64,000 nt of DNA from Hoplostethus atlanticus (GCA_034670405.1 JAXDDX010000160.1:932501-996500); one strand, 5' to 3'; counted from the stretch's first letter, positions 48,316 to 59,531 are shown. The notes: generated by a model from the sequence alone, not told the origin. Program-made: numbers and translations.

Positions 48316-51300
48316 CCTCTGTCTCGTTGTATTTCGTACTACCAGTATTTGTGTTCTTGCTGTAGGAGGCTGATCAAGGAGATGGAGGCGAAGCAGCAGA
48401 GTGAGAAGGCGGAGCTGGAGCGTCTCCAGCAGGAGGTGGAGACCCAGCGGAAGGAGTCTGAGGAGGTTCAGCAACGAATCCTCCGCCAGGAGGAGAGCCT
48501 CCGCCGCCGCAGCCAGGACATCGAGAGCCGCCTGCGGGACCTCCTGGCTGAGAAGGAGCGCTTCGAGGAGGAGCGGCGCTCCGACATCCAGGATGTGGAC
48601 CCCCAGCGCCGGCAGCAGAGTAAACGGGAGCCGGATCAGGAAGAGGAGGAGATGCAGGATGAGGAGCAGCGCCAGCAGCAGGAGGCCGCGGAGCAGACTG
48701 AGATCTACCGCGAGCTGGAGAGGCTGAAGAGGGAGCGCGAGGAGCAGACGGTGCGCCTGGAGACGGAACGGCGGCGTCTGGAGGAGCAGGAGTGCGAGCA
48801 GCTGAATCTGGTGGGGAGGCTGGAGGAGCAGCTGAGGGAGCGGCATGAGGCGGCCACCGCCTCGCTGTCCCGCGAGGATGCCCGCCGCCTAGAGGAGGAG
48901 CGCCGAGCCCTGGGCGAGATCAGAGGAACGCTCCTCCGCACCAAGGAGGCCGGGGAGCGTTCAGACGGGGAGGAGGAAGCGAGAGCCGCCCAGGCCCGCT
49001 ACACAGACTTCAAGGTGGCCCAGGTGAAGGAGCTGGGCCAGCTGGAGGAGGGACTCCGGCAGCAGAGGGAGCGCCTGGAGAAGGAGGTGGCTGCTGAGCG
49101 TGCTGCACTGCTCCTCCTCACCCACAGCCACAGAGAACGACAGCGGCACCTAAAGGACACGCAGGAGAAGGGGGTGCAGGACGCCACGGCAGTCTGCCAG
49201 GAGGAGCAGCTGGTCAAACAGGCCGAGCACAGACTGCAGTTCAAGGAGAGTCAGCTGGCCAGCCTGGCGGGCGGCCTCCTCCCCGCCCTGGCCGAGGAGA
49301 AGCAGAGAGCCGTGGAGGTGCTGGAGCGCAGCGGCGGAGGCAGCAACGGGAACTGTGACAGCCCACCGGGACTGGACAAGACCCTGTACCAGGTGGAGAA
49401 GGAGCTGGAGGAGAAGGAGGAGAAGCTGAACTTCCACTGCCACAGCGCTCAGCAGCTCCAGCAGCTCCAGGAGACCTACGAGTTCACGGCCAATGTGGCG
49501 CGGCAGGAGGAGAAGGTGAGGAGGAAGGAGAAGGAGATCCTAGAGTCAAAGGAGAAGCAGCAGAGGGAGGCCATGGAGCAGGCGGTGGCCAGGCTGGAGA
49601 GGAGGCACTCGGCCCTGAGGCGCAGCGTCTCCCTGGAGCCCGAGTCCGAGGAGCAGAGACGCAAAAGCTCAGTTCTGGGGAGCTCGAGGCCCGGGGCCGA
49701 CCTGGACCAGGAGAGGTCAGAGCACTTTATACCCATGTTGTGTTCAGTGTGATTGTACCTCCAGTTCACATGCAGATAACCTGTTACCATGAATCCTACC
49801 TCCAGGCTAATGTTTCCTGTTTTTCCCTCCAGAGTGGAGCAGGAGATCCAGAAGCTGCGTCAGAGGATCATCGAGGGCGAAGGTAACACCAGGACGGTCA
49901 GCAGTGACGACAAAACCAGCCACACCAGTTCCCCAGTCAGCCCCATCCAGAGCCTGACCACAGTGCTGCCCCTCTCCGACGACAGGTACACAGCAGTGAA
50001 TGCTATTTTTTATATGTATAATTTTTTTTTTTTTTATATATATTATTTTTGGGGGTCATTTTTTAAATTTTATTTCACATTCTTTTTTGTCCCAGTATTT
50101 TACTGCTACGTTATCATCCACACTTTTCAACACCGTTTCCAATAAATTCCTACTTAATATGTCCGAGTGTGGAATTGTCAATTGATTATTATTTCTATTC
50201 TATTTTTATTTATTCTATTTCTACATTTGCTCTGTGTTTTTACTATTTGCGGATGCAACGGCCCCATGGGGGTCATTAGTCTCAGCTCATATTTTATAGC
50301 ACAGCAGTTTACAAAGTGAGGTCTGTGGACTCCACGACTCGTTGAGTTCCAGGATGTCCCCAGGAAAGGGAAAAAAAGAAAAAGTTTAATTTCCTTTACT
50401 ATTTCATTCATTAGCATTACTAGGAGTGATGTGTGATTGTGATTATCAACACTGCTAACAGCTTACTATGGTGCCTCTGATGCTGATGATAGCCATGAAT
50501 TGTTTTATTTACTTTATTATCTTGTCTCCAATATCCCTTTTTCTCTGTCCGTCTATGTGACAGGATAAATGCTTACATTGAAGAGGAGGTACAACGAAGG
50601 TTACGGAAGCTGAATCTCCTCAATGGAGGCAGCAACATCGAGCTGTCACTGTCCTTTGAGTCCCTCAAGGTAAGGGTCGACGACAGTAGTCAACGTTCTT
50701 CTGATTCACTCGATCCGGCACCTAGACGTGTGGATGTATCTGCTGTTTTAATACATCCACCTTTGTCACATTAGTACTTTTATCAAATGGCTTTTTGTGC
50801 TTTTATGGAAAACTAGCAATTAAAAAAAACAAGATTTCCACTCATGGAAAAGATAATAAAGATAAATAATGGAGAAAACTACAATAAAACTTTGCAAACT
50901 CCTGTCAGAAGCATTAACTGTGTTATGGGTGAACACATAAATGTTTTCTGCATGCACATTGCATTTACATTACATTTAGCTGATGTTCTTATCCAGAGCA
51001 GCTAACAATGAGGGACTGGGTCGCTCATCTTTAGGGGGTTCTTCTCTAAAGAACACATGGCTACTGGTGAACCCACTTTAGCTGTTGTGAGGATCAAACT
51101 ATCGGGCAGTGAAAACATTACTTATTGCCACTTTAACAGTGCTGGCTAATTCTAGCTGTAGTTGGTAGATTTTTTTTGTACTCTACCAGCCTCTTTGGCA
51201 GGCAACCAACTATCATCTGGAGGTTCATTTCCACTCTAAAATTGTATTTGGCTAGTAAAAGTGTCTGGTGAGTTTTGGAATCCATCAGCTCCCATGGCGG

Positions 51301-54300
51301 ACTGTAAAAAGTTAGTTCCTTCCCCGTCTAGAACTGATATTTAGTTCTTTAACCCTGCAGGAGGAGGAGGAGGTTAGCGACTCTAGCTCTGTTAGATTAA
51401 CAGACGAGGTAAGCCCAGGTCTCACCAGCTTCGTACTTCACAATGAGACTTTCACAATGCTCTGTAATCTGCATGCTTCTGCCAGTTGTCATTCTGGATT
51501 GACTCAATCACCCTTCAACAAATAAATTTGGTTATTGATTTCCTTCTTTTCTTTTTCTCCACCTGGTTTGTCTTGTTCCTCCTATTATTGTGCAACACAC
51601 CAATCCAGATTGATTTTATTTATTTTAAAAATCCTGTTTATGATTTTATGGGTGTAGATTTTTTGCTTAAATTGAATGTTTGATTATACTGAAGTCACTG
51701 CTGATGGTAAATTTGACTCTTTTCAGGATGACGACAAGCTACAGAACAATGTTAATCCAAGGAAGCTGAAGTACGAGGTAAGACTAGTACTTCATTTCTG
51801 GTTTTGGGATGAGCACATACTTCATTACAATTTCATGAACAATTATATAAATAGTGCAATCTTGCTAAACCTTTTCAGTGGCATTGTTTTGGTGTCCCCT
51901 GACAATATTAAATCATACATGAAATAAGATAATGCTCATGCACACTAAATAATTCTTCATGTAATTTGAGAAATTGAACTCAATTACAAGGAAATGCTGA
52001 ATTTGTTTGGTTTGTCAGCTGGAACATGAGCTCAACACTTTTTTTGATTTGGCTTAACATTTCTTTTGGCGGTGAGAGATGAAGGTTGAGAGTGCAAGTC
52101 TCATGCCACGTGGAAATGTGGCAATCCTGAATCTTAGTCGTACCATAACTTCTCCTTGTGTCCTTTTCATTACATATTTTGGGAAGGTCCAAAGAGAGGA
52201 AGCTCATGCTCTTTTCCAGGATGTGTGCAAATCGATGCATGGAAACAGAAAATGGCACTTGAAAATAATCAAATAAAAATATCACTCACAATCCTTTATT
52301 TCAAACAAAATGGAATCAGACCTGGGTTAAATAGTATTTGAAAATGCTTTTTAATGGCGTATTTTGGTCTACCTAGGTGGAAGATGGGTGGGATTTGCCT
52401 TCTAGATATATTTGTGCCAGAAATTTAAACCATCACAGGAAAGTATAAGATTTCCTGTGACTGTGAACTTACCTATCTGAACTGTCCTGTTGCTGTAAAT
52501 CTGGTACACCAAGAAGGTTATTACGCTATTTGCAACTGCTATTTTGCCCAGGTATTAATGGAATTTTAATTTAAAATTAAAAGTAATTTTATTATATTGA
52601 CTTTGTACCTAATTTGCATGTTAAATCTTTTTGCACCGTTGTCATATTTAATATAATCATTGACCACTCACTTCTACACTTGACTCACTTCTACACTTGG
52701 TGATGGAGGAATGTAATTCTTATTGGGGTGGATTATCATTCAAAGAGCCGTCATGAAGTTATAGTCATGGAAATCCCCTTGTGCACACAGAAAGCCTCCA
52801 GCTTGTGGCCTAGTTTCCTGCATGCTCCTGGACTTGAGGCAAACGCTGCCCAGAATGTCCAGGGAAGCGCCTCAGAGGAACCAGAGAACAGCCTCTTAAA
52901 GCTGCATGGACAAGACAAACTAGACAAACTTGGTGACAAACTTGCCACCAAAGTCTTGTTTGAAAAAGAGGGAGGGCTTTACAGAGATGCTGAAAACAGC
53001 AAGCGGTGGCAAGAAGGAGTGAAGATGCATCTAGGAGAAGTGGGTCAAGACAGGAGTGAGCTTGATAGATGTAACATTGGAAGTAAAGAATTTAGTATCA
53101 CATCAACAAACACCAAGAGCAGCTTTGATGTCAACGATAATATCACCGCTGAAAGACAAATGAAACCTGGCTGCAGTGTCCCCGATGATGATAAAGTGGT
53201 TAAAGGCCAGTCCACAGATGGTGGAAGAGAGTTGCTGATGAATGGATGCACTTATTCCTACTCAAAGGAGGAATTGAAACACCAAACATGTGACCCTGGG
53301 ATGGTGAAAGAGGCAGAAGTGTCCATTAATCAAACATCAAAATCTCAGATTTCTGTCCATAGCCACATCGGTTCCAAGAAGAAGTCAAAGGAAACACTAA
53401 ATGGTCAAATGAAAAAAGAGCAGGTCACTCCAGAGACGGATGCAGTAACTGAGAAACTGGAAGCCAAAAAGAGCTACATGCTTGGATACTTTGCTGGAAA
53501 GCTGTCTGATGCCTACAAAGACGCTGGTAGACGGCTACAGAGCACGAGGGATATCATTGGAAAAGTAGGAGTAGGTGAAATGAAGATTATCTTGTCTCAG
53601 TATGTAACAATGATGTCCAAAGAGCTTCCTTTAACTCAGCAAATGCAGCTTAAACCTTTGCCAGATCCATGCCTTGGCAAAAACAAAGTTAGTTTTGTTG
53701 ATTTGTCCAGAGATTGCTCCTTCAATCCTCCTGAGAACTGCAGCATGTCTGCAATACCAGGCATCTCAGGGTGGCCAGAGGGCTCGCTGTCTTCTCACAA
53801 AAATGTGAACCCTGAAATGTTTTGTCAGCGGCTGGTGCAGCTCCCTTCAGCCCTCTCCGAGTTGAAGTCCGTCTCATCCCAGAAGATGTTTGACCTTTTG
53901 GAGAAATTGGTGCCTCAGATGGAAAGCAACAAGCCATCAAGTATCTACTGGGTCAAAATTGCCAATTGTAAGCAGCCCATCCCACAACCCGGGTGCTTAC
54001 TTTTGTTTGAAAAGGAGATATATGCAGTCTCCACTGCAATGGATTCAGCCAGTAGAAATCAAACCTTAGCTGTTTTTCACCATTTTTGTTTCATGGAGCT
54101 CAAGGAAATCCAGGTGGGTTTAGCAGGGCAGCATGTCCGCCTCAGTGGCTGCACTCAGGACACCATCCTGGCAGTCTTCACCCATAGCAAAGAGCTCACC
54201 CAAGAGCTCTGCAAAGCCTTACTGAGGGTTCTTGCTCCTGAAAAGGATTTTGAGAGCAATAGAGAACATCCGTTGCTCCATGAAGACCTTATGGGCCTCT

Positions 54301-57300
54301 CCCTGGATTGGACGGCCAGTGTCCCGGACCTCATCCTGGATAATGGTTGTCGGGTCACCTCCAGGTTCAAGAGGGTCCTTGCAGACCTCCTGTACATTGT
54401 ACATGGGAACATGGATAGAGTTGACAGACCATCCCTGGCTGACATTTGTCCTCTTCTCTACACTAGTGTCAAGGTGGAGAACTCCACCAACGTACAACAG
54501 GACACCATCTTCCAGTTCCTCCTAACAGACACTCATGTAGTTCTTCTCTGGGAGGACGGTGTGTTTCACCCTGTACCACGGGAGTCCAGCTTGGTTCCCA
54601 TCCACCCCCAGTTTCAGGGACTTGAACTTCGCAAACGTTCAGACATCAGATGCCTGCTTGTAAAGCAGAGTGACAACTGCTTGGTCGTAGACATTGCGTT
54701 TACAGTTCACAAGGCTGGAAAGAACATGGAGTCCAAGAGAGGTGCTGCTGAAGTTCCCTCCACCTCAGATTACAGTAGTCTTTGTGATTCATGGAAGTTA
54801 TGTTTTGGCTGTACCCCAGAAGCTGTGATCCTGATACAAAATCTGTGTAACTGATTTAAGGACCTTGGCGCTGATCCACTTAAATAGATTAATTATCAAG
54901 ATGTTATTTTCTTGCAGTATGTTAAACAAAAAAAAGAAAAAAAGAGATATCAGAAAATGTGAATCATCATGATTAAGTAGCAAAATGATGCAATATCTTT
55001 CATTCTTAGAAAAATGAATTTCTGTAGAAAATGCAGATAACTTCCTGTTTATGTAAGGCTGTTTCCATGTTAGGAAGTTTTTATAGAACATCTTTTAACA
55101 TGTTTTATACGCTTTTAAACTATTCAAATGTACTTGTGTAATTTTGCAAATTAGGCCACCGTGTTTGGTAAGATGAGGGAACACGGGCCATGCCGTCACT
55201 GAGTTGTAATTTCCTGTCATTTGTATCATTGTACTGTATGTAATCATCATCACTGAAGAATGTATTTAACATTTTCTATGTCTTTATGTTTGGAGGCCTT
55301 TGGCTATGCATGTTTCCTGATATTGTAGTCATACCTTTCATGTTTGTTCTCATTATTCTGACACTATTTTTTTGATGAAACGATGTTAATGTCAGCTAAT
55401 TGCACAAGTTGCACTTTCCATGCCAAATCTTCCTAGAAGTACAGATGAAGTTAATTTATGATCCATGAGGTGGACAAATTGACATAATCTATACTTATGA
55501 TGTGATGAGAAGGGAAATATGATAATGTGTTTGAAGGATGAATGTTTGTTTGATGTGTATTATGATTTATAGTGTGAAAATAATTGAATTATGTAAAAAG
55601 AACAGTAAATAAAGATTGCACCTTGTATTAATCTTGACTTGTCCAATTTTATTTGGTAATCCTATGAATCATTCTCAATTTCTACCAAAATCAAAATCAA
55701 TTGTTGAAATTTTGACAATTATTTCTTATTGTAATAATTGTATAATTTATTGTAATTTTTTCTAAGTCAGTACTTCCCTCTCCATTTCTCTATCCTCCCC
55801 TTGTCCTCTTAATTTTATTCCCGTCTTTCTCCGGATGACTTCTTCTGCAGCGTCGGGTCTCGGTTCCTCTTGGGACCAGCTCTGACGGCCTAAAGGAGCC
55901 TTTTAAAGTTAGCATTCCTCGATATGTTCTCCGAGGGCAGGGGAAGGACGAGCACTTTGAGTTTGAGGTTAAGGTGAGTTCTTGGGCTTGTAGGTCCCTG
56001 AAGCCCCACGATACCTAGTAATTAGCCGTCTTATCCATGTTGTATAACTCTCATCTGTTTGTCTCTCTAATTTGTTGTGTCTTTCTCTAAGGTTACGTTC
56101 GCACCGCCTTCATGCTCAATTCCGAATTGCTGTTGATATGAGTTTTTTTTTGGATGATGATATCTAGTCTAGGTTGTAACCCATATCCGATACCAATATG
56201 AACTGACAGCGATGTTCAAAAGACACAATAACAGTAACGGCAGTCACAACAGTTTTTGTCCCTACGGTCCTTCCATTTGTTTCGGACACATTTCGGTTCG
56301 GTATGGGCCTTCGGGTTTTGAGTGAATTGAGGCGTCTCCTCAAATACCAATCAAGTTGCTATTTGTCTTTCTTTCCCTTGTCGTGTCTCGTTGCCCTCCA
56401 TGGTAATGCTGCTCCGCCAAGCTGCTGTGGTGCCAAAATTATAACAATTGTCTCACATGAACGACATAAGATTTACTTATTATCATGGCGGTGCTGACAA
56501 ATTCCGATTTGAGCATTCAAATACAGGTCGCATGCCTCGGGATGCGATTTTGTACCACAGATCCATGTGGTCCAGATGGCAATTGAAAAACAAAATGTGA
56601 CTCCATGCAGCTTTTTGCTGTTTGCACTGATTAGAAAACATAAGATCTGAGTCACATGAGAGAAAGAAACTCTGTATATTTTCAGCTGCAATGTGAACGT
56701 AGCCCATGTGTCTATCTTCCTGTCCCTCTTTCTGTCTGTTTGTCTGATTGTCTTTCTATTAATCTGTCCATCTCATCTCAAGCTTTTCTCTCCTCCACCA
56801 GATCACAGTGATGGATGAGACGTGGACGGTGTTCAGACGATACAGCCGCTTTCGGGAAATGCACAAAAGCCTCAAATTGAAATACCCAGAGGTGATCCAT
56901 TTTTGGTCCACAGTTAAATGAATGCCTTCACATTTTGAAATGTAGTCCATTGTTGCCCTTTGCCAGGAAGTAGTCACAATATGAGTAAAAAGTTAATAGG
57001 TTTGATCTTAAATTAAACTAAAATTGCTTGTTGGCATACTTCATGTACGCAAAAGGTTCTGGCTAGATTGTCTTCAATGAGGAAGTTCATTCTGGAAGTG
57101 GCTGGAGAAGACAAATAAGACAAATAAACAAATTAATTAATTAATTTAAAGCTGCACTCGGTAACTTAACATGTTGGTGGCTCCATGCTCGAGGTAATTG
57201 AGGTAAATATTCACACTTATACCCAGAAATCACCAGCCCGGCCAGTCTGTGATGCTTCATACCAAAGGAAACCAGAGCCTGACTGCTGTTTAGGACACAG

Positions 57301-58433
57301 CTTGGATTTCATTGTTAAAGTGTTGATATGTGACTTCCTGTGTGTGGAGAAGTGATCATACCCGACACCAGAATTTCATTTGGGCATATAGGTCGAATCT
57401 ACAGGCTCTCAGTTAGGGGGTTGGGACAATCTTGTTGCAGCCCCACTTTGTGCTTTAGGCTAATAATGCCAACATGCTGATTTTTAGTGAACTCAAGTCA
57501 GAAGCGTTCTCCCCACAGTGGGACAAGTGGCTGGTGAAGAAACAGAAGACTACATTTAAAGAAAACATCCCTTTAATTGCCCATTCTGCATTTCCATTAT
57601 TCTGGGCTCATGAAAAAAGTCCTGATGTCCTGGTTTCCATTCCAGCTGGCCGCTCTGGAATTCCCTCCTAAGAAACTCTTTGGAAACCGAGATGAAAGGA
57701 TGGTTGCTGAACGACGAAGTCACTTGGAGGTAGGACATTTTGATACTGTACTTACTTTAGTTTCTTTATTTGCACATACACAAATGATAAAGGAACAAAC
57801 ACAAAGTCAAGAACTGGACTGAAAACCAAATATGGAAGTGTTGAGGGTTGCGTTGTGGTCTGACTTCTTAGTCTGGACAATCCAATTTATGCAATGAAAA
57901 TAAAGCCACAGGAGCTCAGAGCAGCCATTTTCAGCCCAAGTGTTAACAATGAAGTCATCAGTGTCTTGAAACTCCAGTGGGTGGGCAGTTTTTGTTGAGT
58001 ACAGACCAGAAAGTGAGTTTTAAAGGCAAAAATCTATCAACCCTGCAGATATGTTATATGCTGTGGGGCCTCTCACTTATTGTCCCCTTAGATATCCAAA
58101 TAAAAACAGTTTTAGTGGTCCAACCAGCACTAGAACCAAATCTGGGAACCAAAAACTGGAACAGAAACCAGCCACCACTACTGCAAAACACTAGTGGGGG
58201 GAAACCAGTTGATTGACATCCTGTTATTCTCCTGTTTTAACCCACCCTACCATTCCTCTTCTCTCCAGCGGTATCTGAAGAACTTCTTCAAGGTGATGCT
58301 GTCGTCCTCCTCTGGTTCTCCTCTGAGAGCAGACGCTGACGCCGGTTTGCAGCTTTCCAAACACGCCGTCTGTGAGTTCTCGCCTTTCTTCAAGAAGGGC
58401 GTCTTCGACTACAGCAGCCACGGCACCGGCTGA
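33627..58433 (+). CDS. kif16b: Kinesin-3 motor KIF16B with C-terminal PX domain (27 coding exons)
   Basis: Exon starts and ends: 33627-33673, 35000-35069, 35170-35283, 35661-35777, 36794-36891, 37035-37144, 37481-37623, 37927-38095, 38888-39019, 41964-42139, 42940-43005, 43553-43612, 43736-43855, 44306-44357, 44957-45094, 45877-45959, 46096-46184, 47868-47921, 48366-49715, 49833-49985, 50564-50669, 51361-51408, 51727-51777, 55851-55973, 56802-56891, 57646-57729, 58269-58433. All phases fit, giving 1335 residues (human 1317). Motor domain: P-loop GQTGSGKS (102-109), NDVSSRSH (217-224), DLAGSE (252-257). An FHA domain spans about 475-565, then a Glu/Arg/Gln-rich coiled coil (613-1062), then PX (about 1195-1315) ending [11 protein letters not shown]16B moves early endosomes toward microtubule plus ends, its PX domain binding PI3P. 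Exons 7-9 occur twice (second set 39898-40040, 40344-40512, 41305-41436). Confidence 0.95.
36256..36340. repeat. 10-bp tandem repeat in kif16b intron 4
   Basis: About eight TCTACCAGCC units, with one degenerate unit (TGTCAGCC). It is unrelated to the 10-bp array at 26071. Confidence 0.9.
36430..36660. mobile_element. Dispersed repeat also present at the right edge of the window
   Basis: GGGAAATGTAGTCTTAA, AACAATACCACTGGTGT and the preceding CAGGAAGCAAC block recur at about 63909-63978. That shows a dispersed element of unknown family with copies in kif16b intron 4 and upstream of the Ig gene exon. Confidence 0.5.
37280..39570 (+). repeat. Tandem duplication, copy 1 (kif16b intron 6 to start of exon 10)
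   Basis: Every stretch compared is identical to 39697-41987 at a constant offset of 2,417 bases, introns included. It carries exons 7, 8 and 9. Identity breaks at 39571, inside exon 10. Confidence 0.95.
39547..39696 (+). pseudogene. Decayed copy of kif16b exon 10 at the duplication seam
   Basis: It starts as exon 10 (CCATTTCGCCAGCTGATGTA) but from 39571 loses single bases at many points relative to the intact exon at 41964-42139. Examples are AACTGGGGAG for AACTACGGGGAG, GACGTGAG for GACGCTGAG and CACCTTCG for CACCCTTCG. It ends in a G-rich run (GGGGGGGCGGGGG) and a short echo of intron 6 (ATTTTTAAATTTCAGTTA). The frame is destroyed. The pattern of dropped bases, increasing toward a join, resembles poor read-end sequence more than natural decay. 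Confidence 0.85.
39697..41987 (+). repeat. Tandem duplication, copy 2 (leads into intact exon 10)
   Basis: Second copy with exons at 39898-40040, 40344-40512 and 41305-41436, followed by intact exon 10 at 41964. Exon 9 ends and exon 7 starts in the same phase (1), so a transcript with both sets would stay in frame but would repeat 148 motor residues, including switch I and II. A working motor needs only one set. Confidence 0.95.
44462..44497. repeat. (GATT)n microsatellite in kif16b intron 14
   Basis: About seven GATT units shortly after exon 14. Confidence 0.85.
45130..45300. mobile_element. SINE-like fragment in kif16b intron 15
   Basis: GGTTGTCGGTTCCAACTGG is B-box-like, and AAAGTGAATGAGTAACGCTC is a block common in teleost tRNA-derived SINEs. 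Boundaries are approximate. Confidence 0.45.
46198..46262. repeat. (TG)n/(CG) microsatellite in kif16b intron 17
   Basis: Imperfect TGTGCG/TGTG array beginning just after the exon 17 donor. Confidence 0.9.
47501..47533 (+). CDS. kif16b: Candidate 33-bp in-frame microexon of kif16b
   Basis: Flanked by CCGTTGGCAG on the left and a GTAGAC donor on the right. It is 33 bases long and, entered in phase 2 from exon 17, reads [14 protein letters not shown] and leaves in phase 2 into LEFERQQ of exon 18, so the frame is kept. The canonical protein (NPGLEFERQ) skips it. The peptide begins with the same Gly-Leu as the constitutive junction. It could be a regulated alternative exon in the linker after the FHA domain, or a chance match. 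Confidence 0.45.
47948..48238 (-). repeat. Inverted copy of the snrpb2-intron minisatellite and flank
   Basis: About 1.5 units of the 87-bp repeat (GGCATTATGGGTAGAAGAGA in this orientation), preceded by about 150 bases of unique flank (AACAACAACATTCACCAAAT, GACGAGACGCCTGAAAACGT). The same flank follows the array at 29790-29943. The unit and flank therefore moved together. The left end, GTAGGCTGCGTTCACAGCC, resembles termini of teleost hAT-type elements. Confidence 0.85.
48241..48314. repeat. (AGT)n trinucleotide microsatellite in kif16b intron 18
   Basis: About 24 AGT units, ending about 50 bases before the acceptor of the large coiled-coil exon. Frames through it give poly-Ser or poly-Leu and are artefacts. 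Confidence 0.97.
52791..54854 (+). CDS. kif16b: Alternative terminal exon of kif16b (687 codons), PX-less isoform
   Basis: The exon starts after GTGCACACAG and opens in phase 0 with [14 protein letters not shown]. Exon 23 ends in phase 0 (RKLKYE), so it splices in frame in place of the PX exons and would give a 1869-residue protein. It is one uninterrupted frame to a stop at 54854. Residues 1-250 of the exon are polar and low in hydrophobics. A conserved-looking part begins near [20 protein letters not shown]. Two later stretches have alternating hydrophobic strands and a final helix like PH folds (around [12 protein letters not shown] to LCKALLRVL, and [20 protein letters not shown] to AVILIQNLC). 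I do not recognise the family with certainty; a nischarin-type PH-like module is possible. An AATAAA at 55608 ends it. Confidence 0.72.
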   Translation, partial: KASSLWPSFLHAPGLEANAAQNVQGSASEEPENSLLKLHGQDKLDKLGDKLATKVLFEKEGGLYRDAENSKRWQEGVKMHLGEVGQDRSELDRCNIGSKEFSITSTNTKSSFDVNDNITAERQMKPGCSVPDDDKVVKGQSTDGGRELLMNGCTYSYSKEELKHQTCDPGMVKEAEVSINQTSKSQISVHSHIGSKKKSKETLNGQMKKEQVTPETDAVTEKLEAKKSYMLGYFAGKLSDAYKDAGRRLQSTRDIIGKVGVGEMKIILSQYVTMMSKELPLTQQMQLKPLPDPCLGKNKVSFVDLSRDCSFNPPENCSMSAIPGISGWPEGSLSSHKNVNPEMFCQRLVQLPSALSELKSVSSQKMFDLLEKLVPQMESNKPSSIYWVKIANCKQPIPQPGCLLLFEKEIYAVSTAMDSASRNQTLAVFHHFCFMELKEIQVGLAGQHVRLSGCTQDTILAVFTHSKELTQELCKALLRVLAPEKDFESNREHPLLHEDLMGLSLDWTASVPDLILDNGCRVTSRFKRVLADLLYIVHGNMDRVDRPSLADICPLLYTSVKVENSTNVQQDTIFQFLLTDTHVVLLWEDGVFHPVPRESSLVPIHPQFQGLELRKRSDIRCLLVKQSDNCLVVDIAFTVHKAGKNMESKRGAAEVPSTSDYSSLCDSWKLCFGCTPEAVILIQNLCN
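55608..55613 (+). terminator. Polyadenylation signal of the short kif16b transcript
   Basis: AATAAA 754 bases past the stop of the alternative terminal exon and 238 bases before the first PX exon. Transcripts could therefore end here without the PX exons. Confidence 0.6.
56091..56705. mobile_element. MITE with GGNTACGTTCNCA termini in kif16b intron 24
   Basis: The left end GGTTACGTTCGCACCG and the right end CAATGTGAACGTAGCCC are inverted relative to each other (GGGCTACGTTCACATTG). It is about 615 bases long, non-coding, and nearly fills the intron between the first two PX exons. The termini resemble hAT-type MITEs of teleosts. No clear 8-bp target duplication was found. Confidence 0.65.
57152..57400 (-). 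mobile_element. MITE-like repeat in kif16b intron 25, reverse copy
   Basis: It begins TTAAAGCTGCACTCGGTAAC, a variant of the terminal repeat at 59624, and carries the ACCCAGAAATCA, GCCGGGC-type, GTGATGCTTCA and CACCAGAATTTCATTTGGGC blocks of the same family in reverse orientation. Confidence 0.6.
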
Positions 58434-59016
58434 CCTCGTGTTGGAGGCCGACGTTCTGCGCCGTTTCCATCAAACCAAAAAAATGCTCGGTGCCTTTCCC
58501 AGGTGTCAGTCTGGGAGATTCGCCACAGTAGGTCAGTAGAGTAGGAGGGGGAATTTGCAGGTCAGTTTCCTCTTCTAGATCTGTAGACATGTCATGGTAC
58601 AAAAAGTGGTCAAATATCTCAAACATATCAGGTGCTGTTTGGCTCTTAGTCCATATGCAATCAATATCATGAAATAGTCACCTGCAGATTATAAATAAGT
58701 AAATCCAGCACTGCTATATTTCAATCCAACATGCTAGATATCCATTTTGAGGGAAAATATTACCTTAAGATCATTGCTCCATATTTTAAAAATACAGGTG
58801 GTCATAGCTTCTAAAATGTAAGGATGTTAAGGTAGCCAGTACCTTCCACAATATTACTCATTTTATCAGAGTAGGGTTTTTTTTTTTTAAATATTAGATA
58901 TCTCATGTTGTGACTGCATGCTGTACAGTCAGGCAATAAACAACTATTCAATATGTTAACATGCAGCTATGATATTTATGGAAACTCTCGCTTTTCATGA
59001 TGAGTGCAGACTGTGG
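58434..59016 (+). other. kif16b 3' UTR region
   Basis: Non-coding sequence after the kif16b stop. The first AATAAA is at 58935-58940, a candidate polyadenylation site for the long isoform. No other gene is seen. Confidence 0.45.
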
Positions 59017-59325
59017 TCCTGTACGGCCCAATGGGTGGAGCAAGGCACTAACACTGCCAGGGTTTGGGGTTCAATTCCCCGTGTAGCTCAGTGGGTAGAA
59101 AGGGCGAACAATGTGTCAAAACCTTGCAGCTCCTCCATCAAAACGAACCCAAGAAATGAAAATAATCCAGCTACTCTTGAAGAACCTTTGGGTTGGAACC
59201 TTTCATTTCTTCAGGCCAGTGGGCAGAGCAAGGCACTAACACTGCCGGGGAGTTTGATTCCCATACTGAAAATATACGCACTCATGCTACTGTAAAGCGC
59301 TTTCGATAAAAGCCTCCACCACATG
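59017..59325 (+). mobile_element. tRNA-derived SINE remnants
   Basis: Two tRNA-like heads with shared words (AATGGGTGGAGCAAGGCACT, then CAGTGGGCAGAGCAAGGCAC) carry A-box-like TGG(N)GAGC and B-box-like GGTTCAATTCC. The second is followed by CTGTAAAGCGCTTTCGATAA, a teleost SINE tail. Between them CCGTGTAGCTCAGTGGGTAG is another A-box-like start. This is SINE debris and not a tRNA gene, because acceptor and anticodon stems do not pair well. Confidence 0.55.
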
Positions 59326-59531
59326 ATCTGTCATGTTATGTGACATACAGTAGGTTGTGAACTCCGAGATGCCCTGCTCATGATCTCACCCACTGAATAA
59401 CAACACTTAATAACAACAGTTTAGCATCAATGTGTTGTGTTGTTTAATGTTGCTACACACAGAGGTTCGACTAAGGAGCTCCAGTTTTCAGTGCACTACA
59501 AATGGCTCAGAAGAACCATTTGGAAACGAGG

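Noticed and set aside
48082-48846. 254-codon minus-strand ORF rich in leucine
   Set aside because: It is antisense to the kif16b coiled-coil exon and runs through (AGT)n; leucine runs mirror sense Glu/Gln/Lys codons.
59020-59100. tRNA gene candidate
   Set aside because: A- and B-box-like words are present but stems do not pair and a SINE tail follows.
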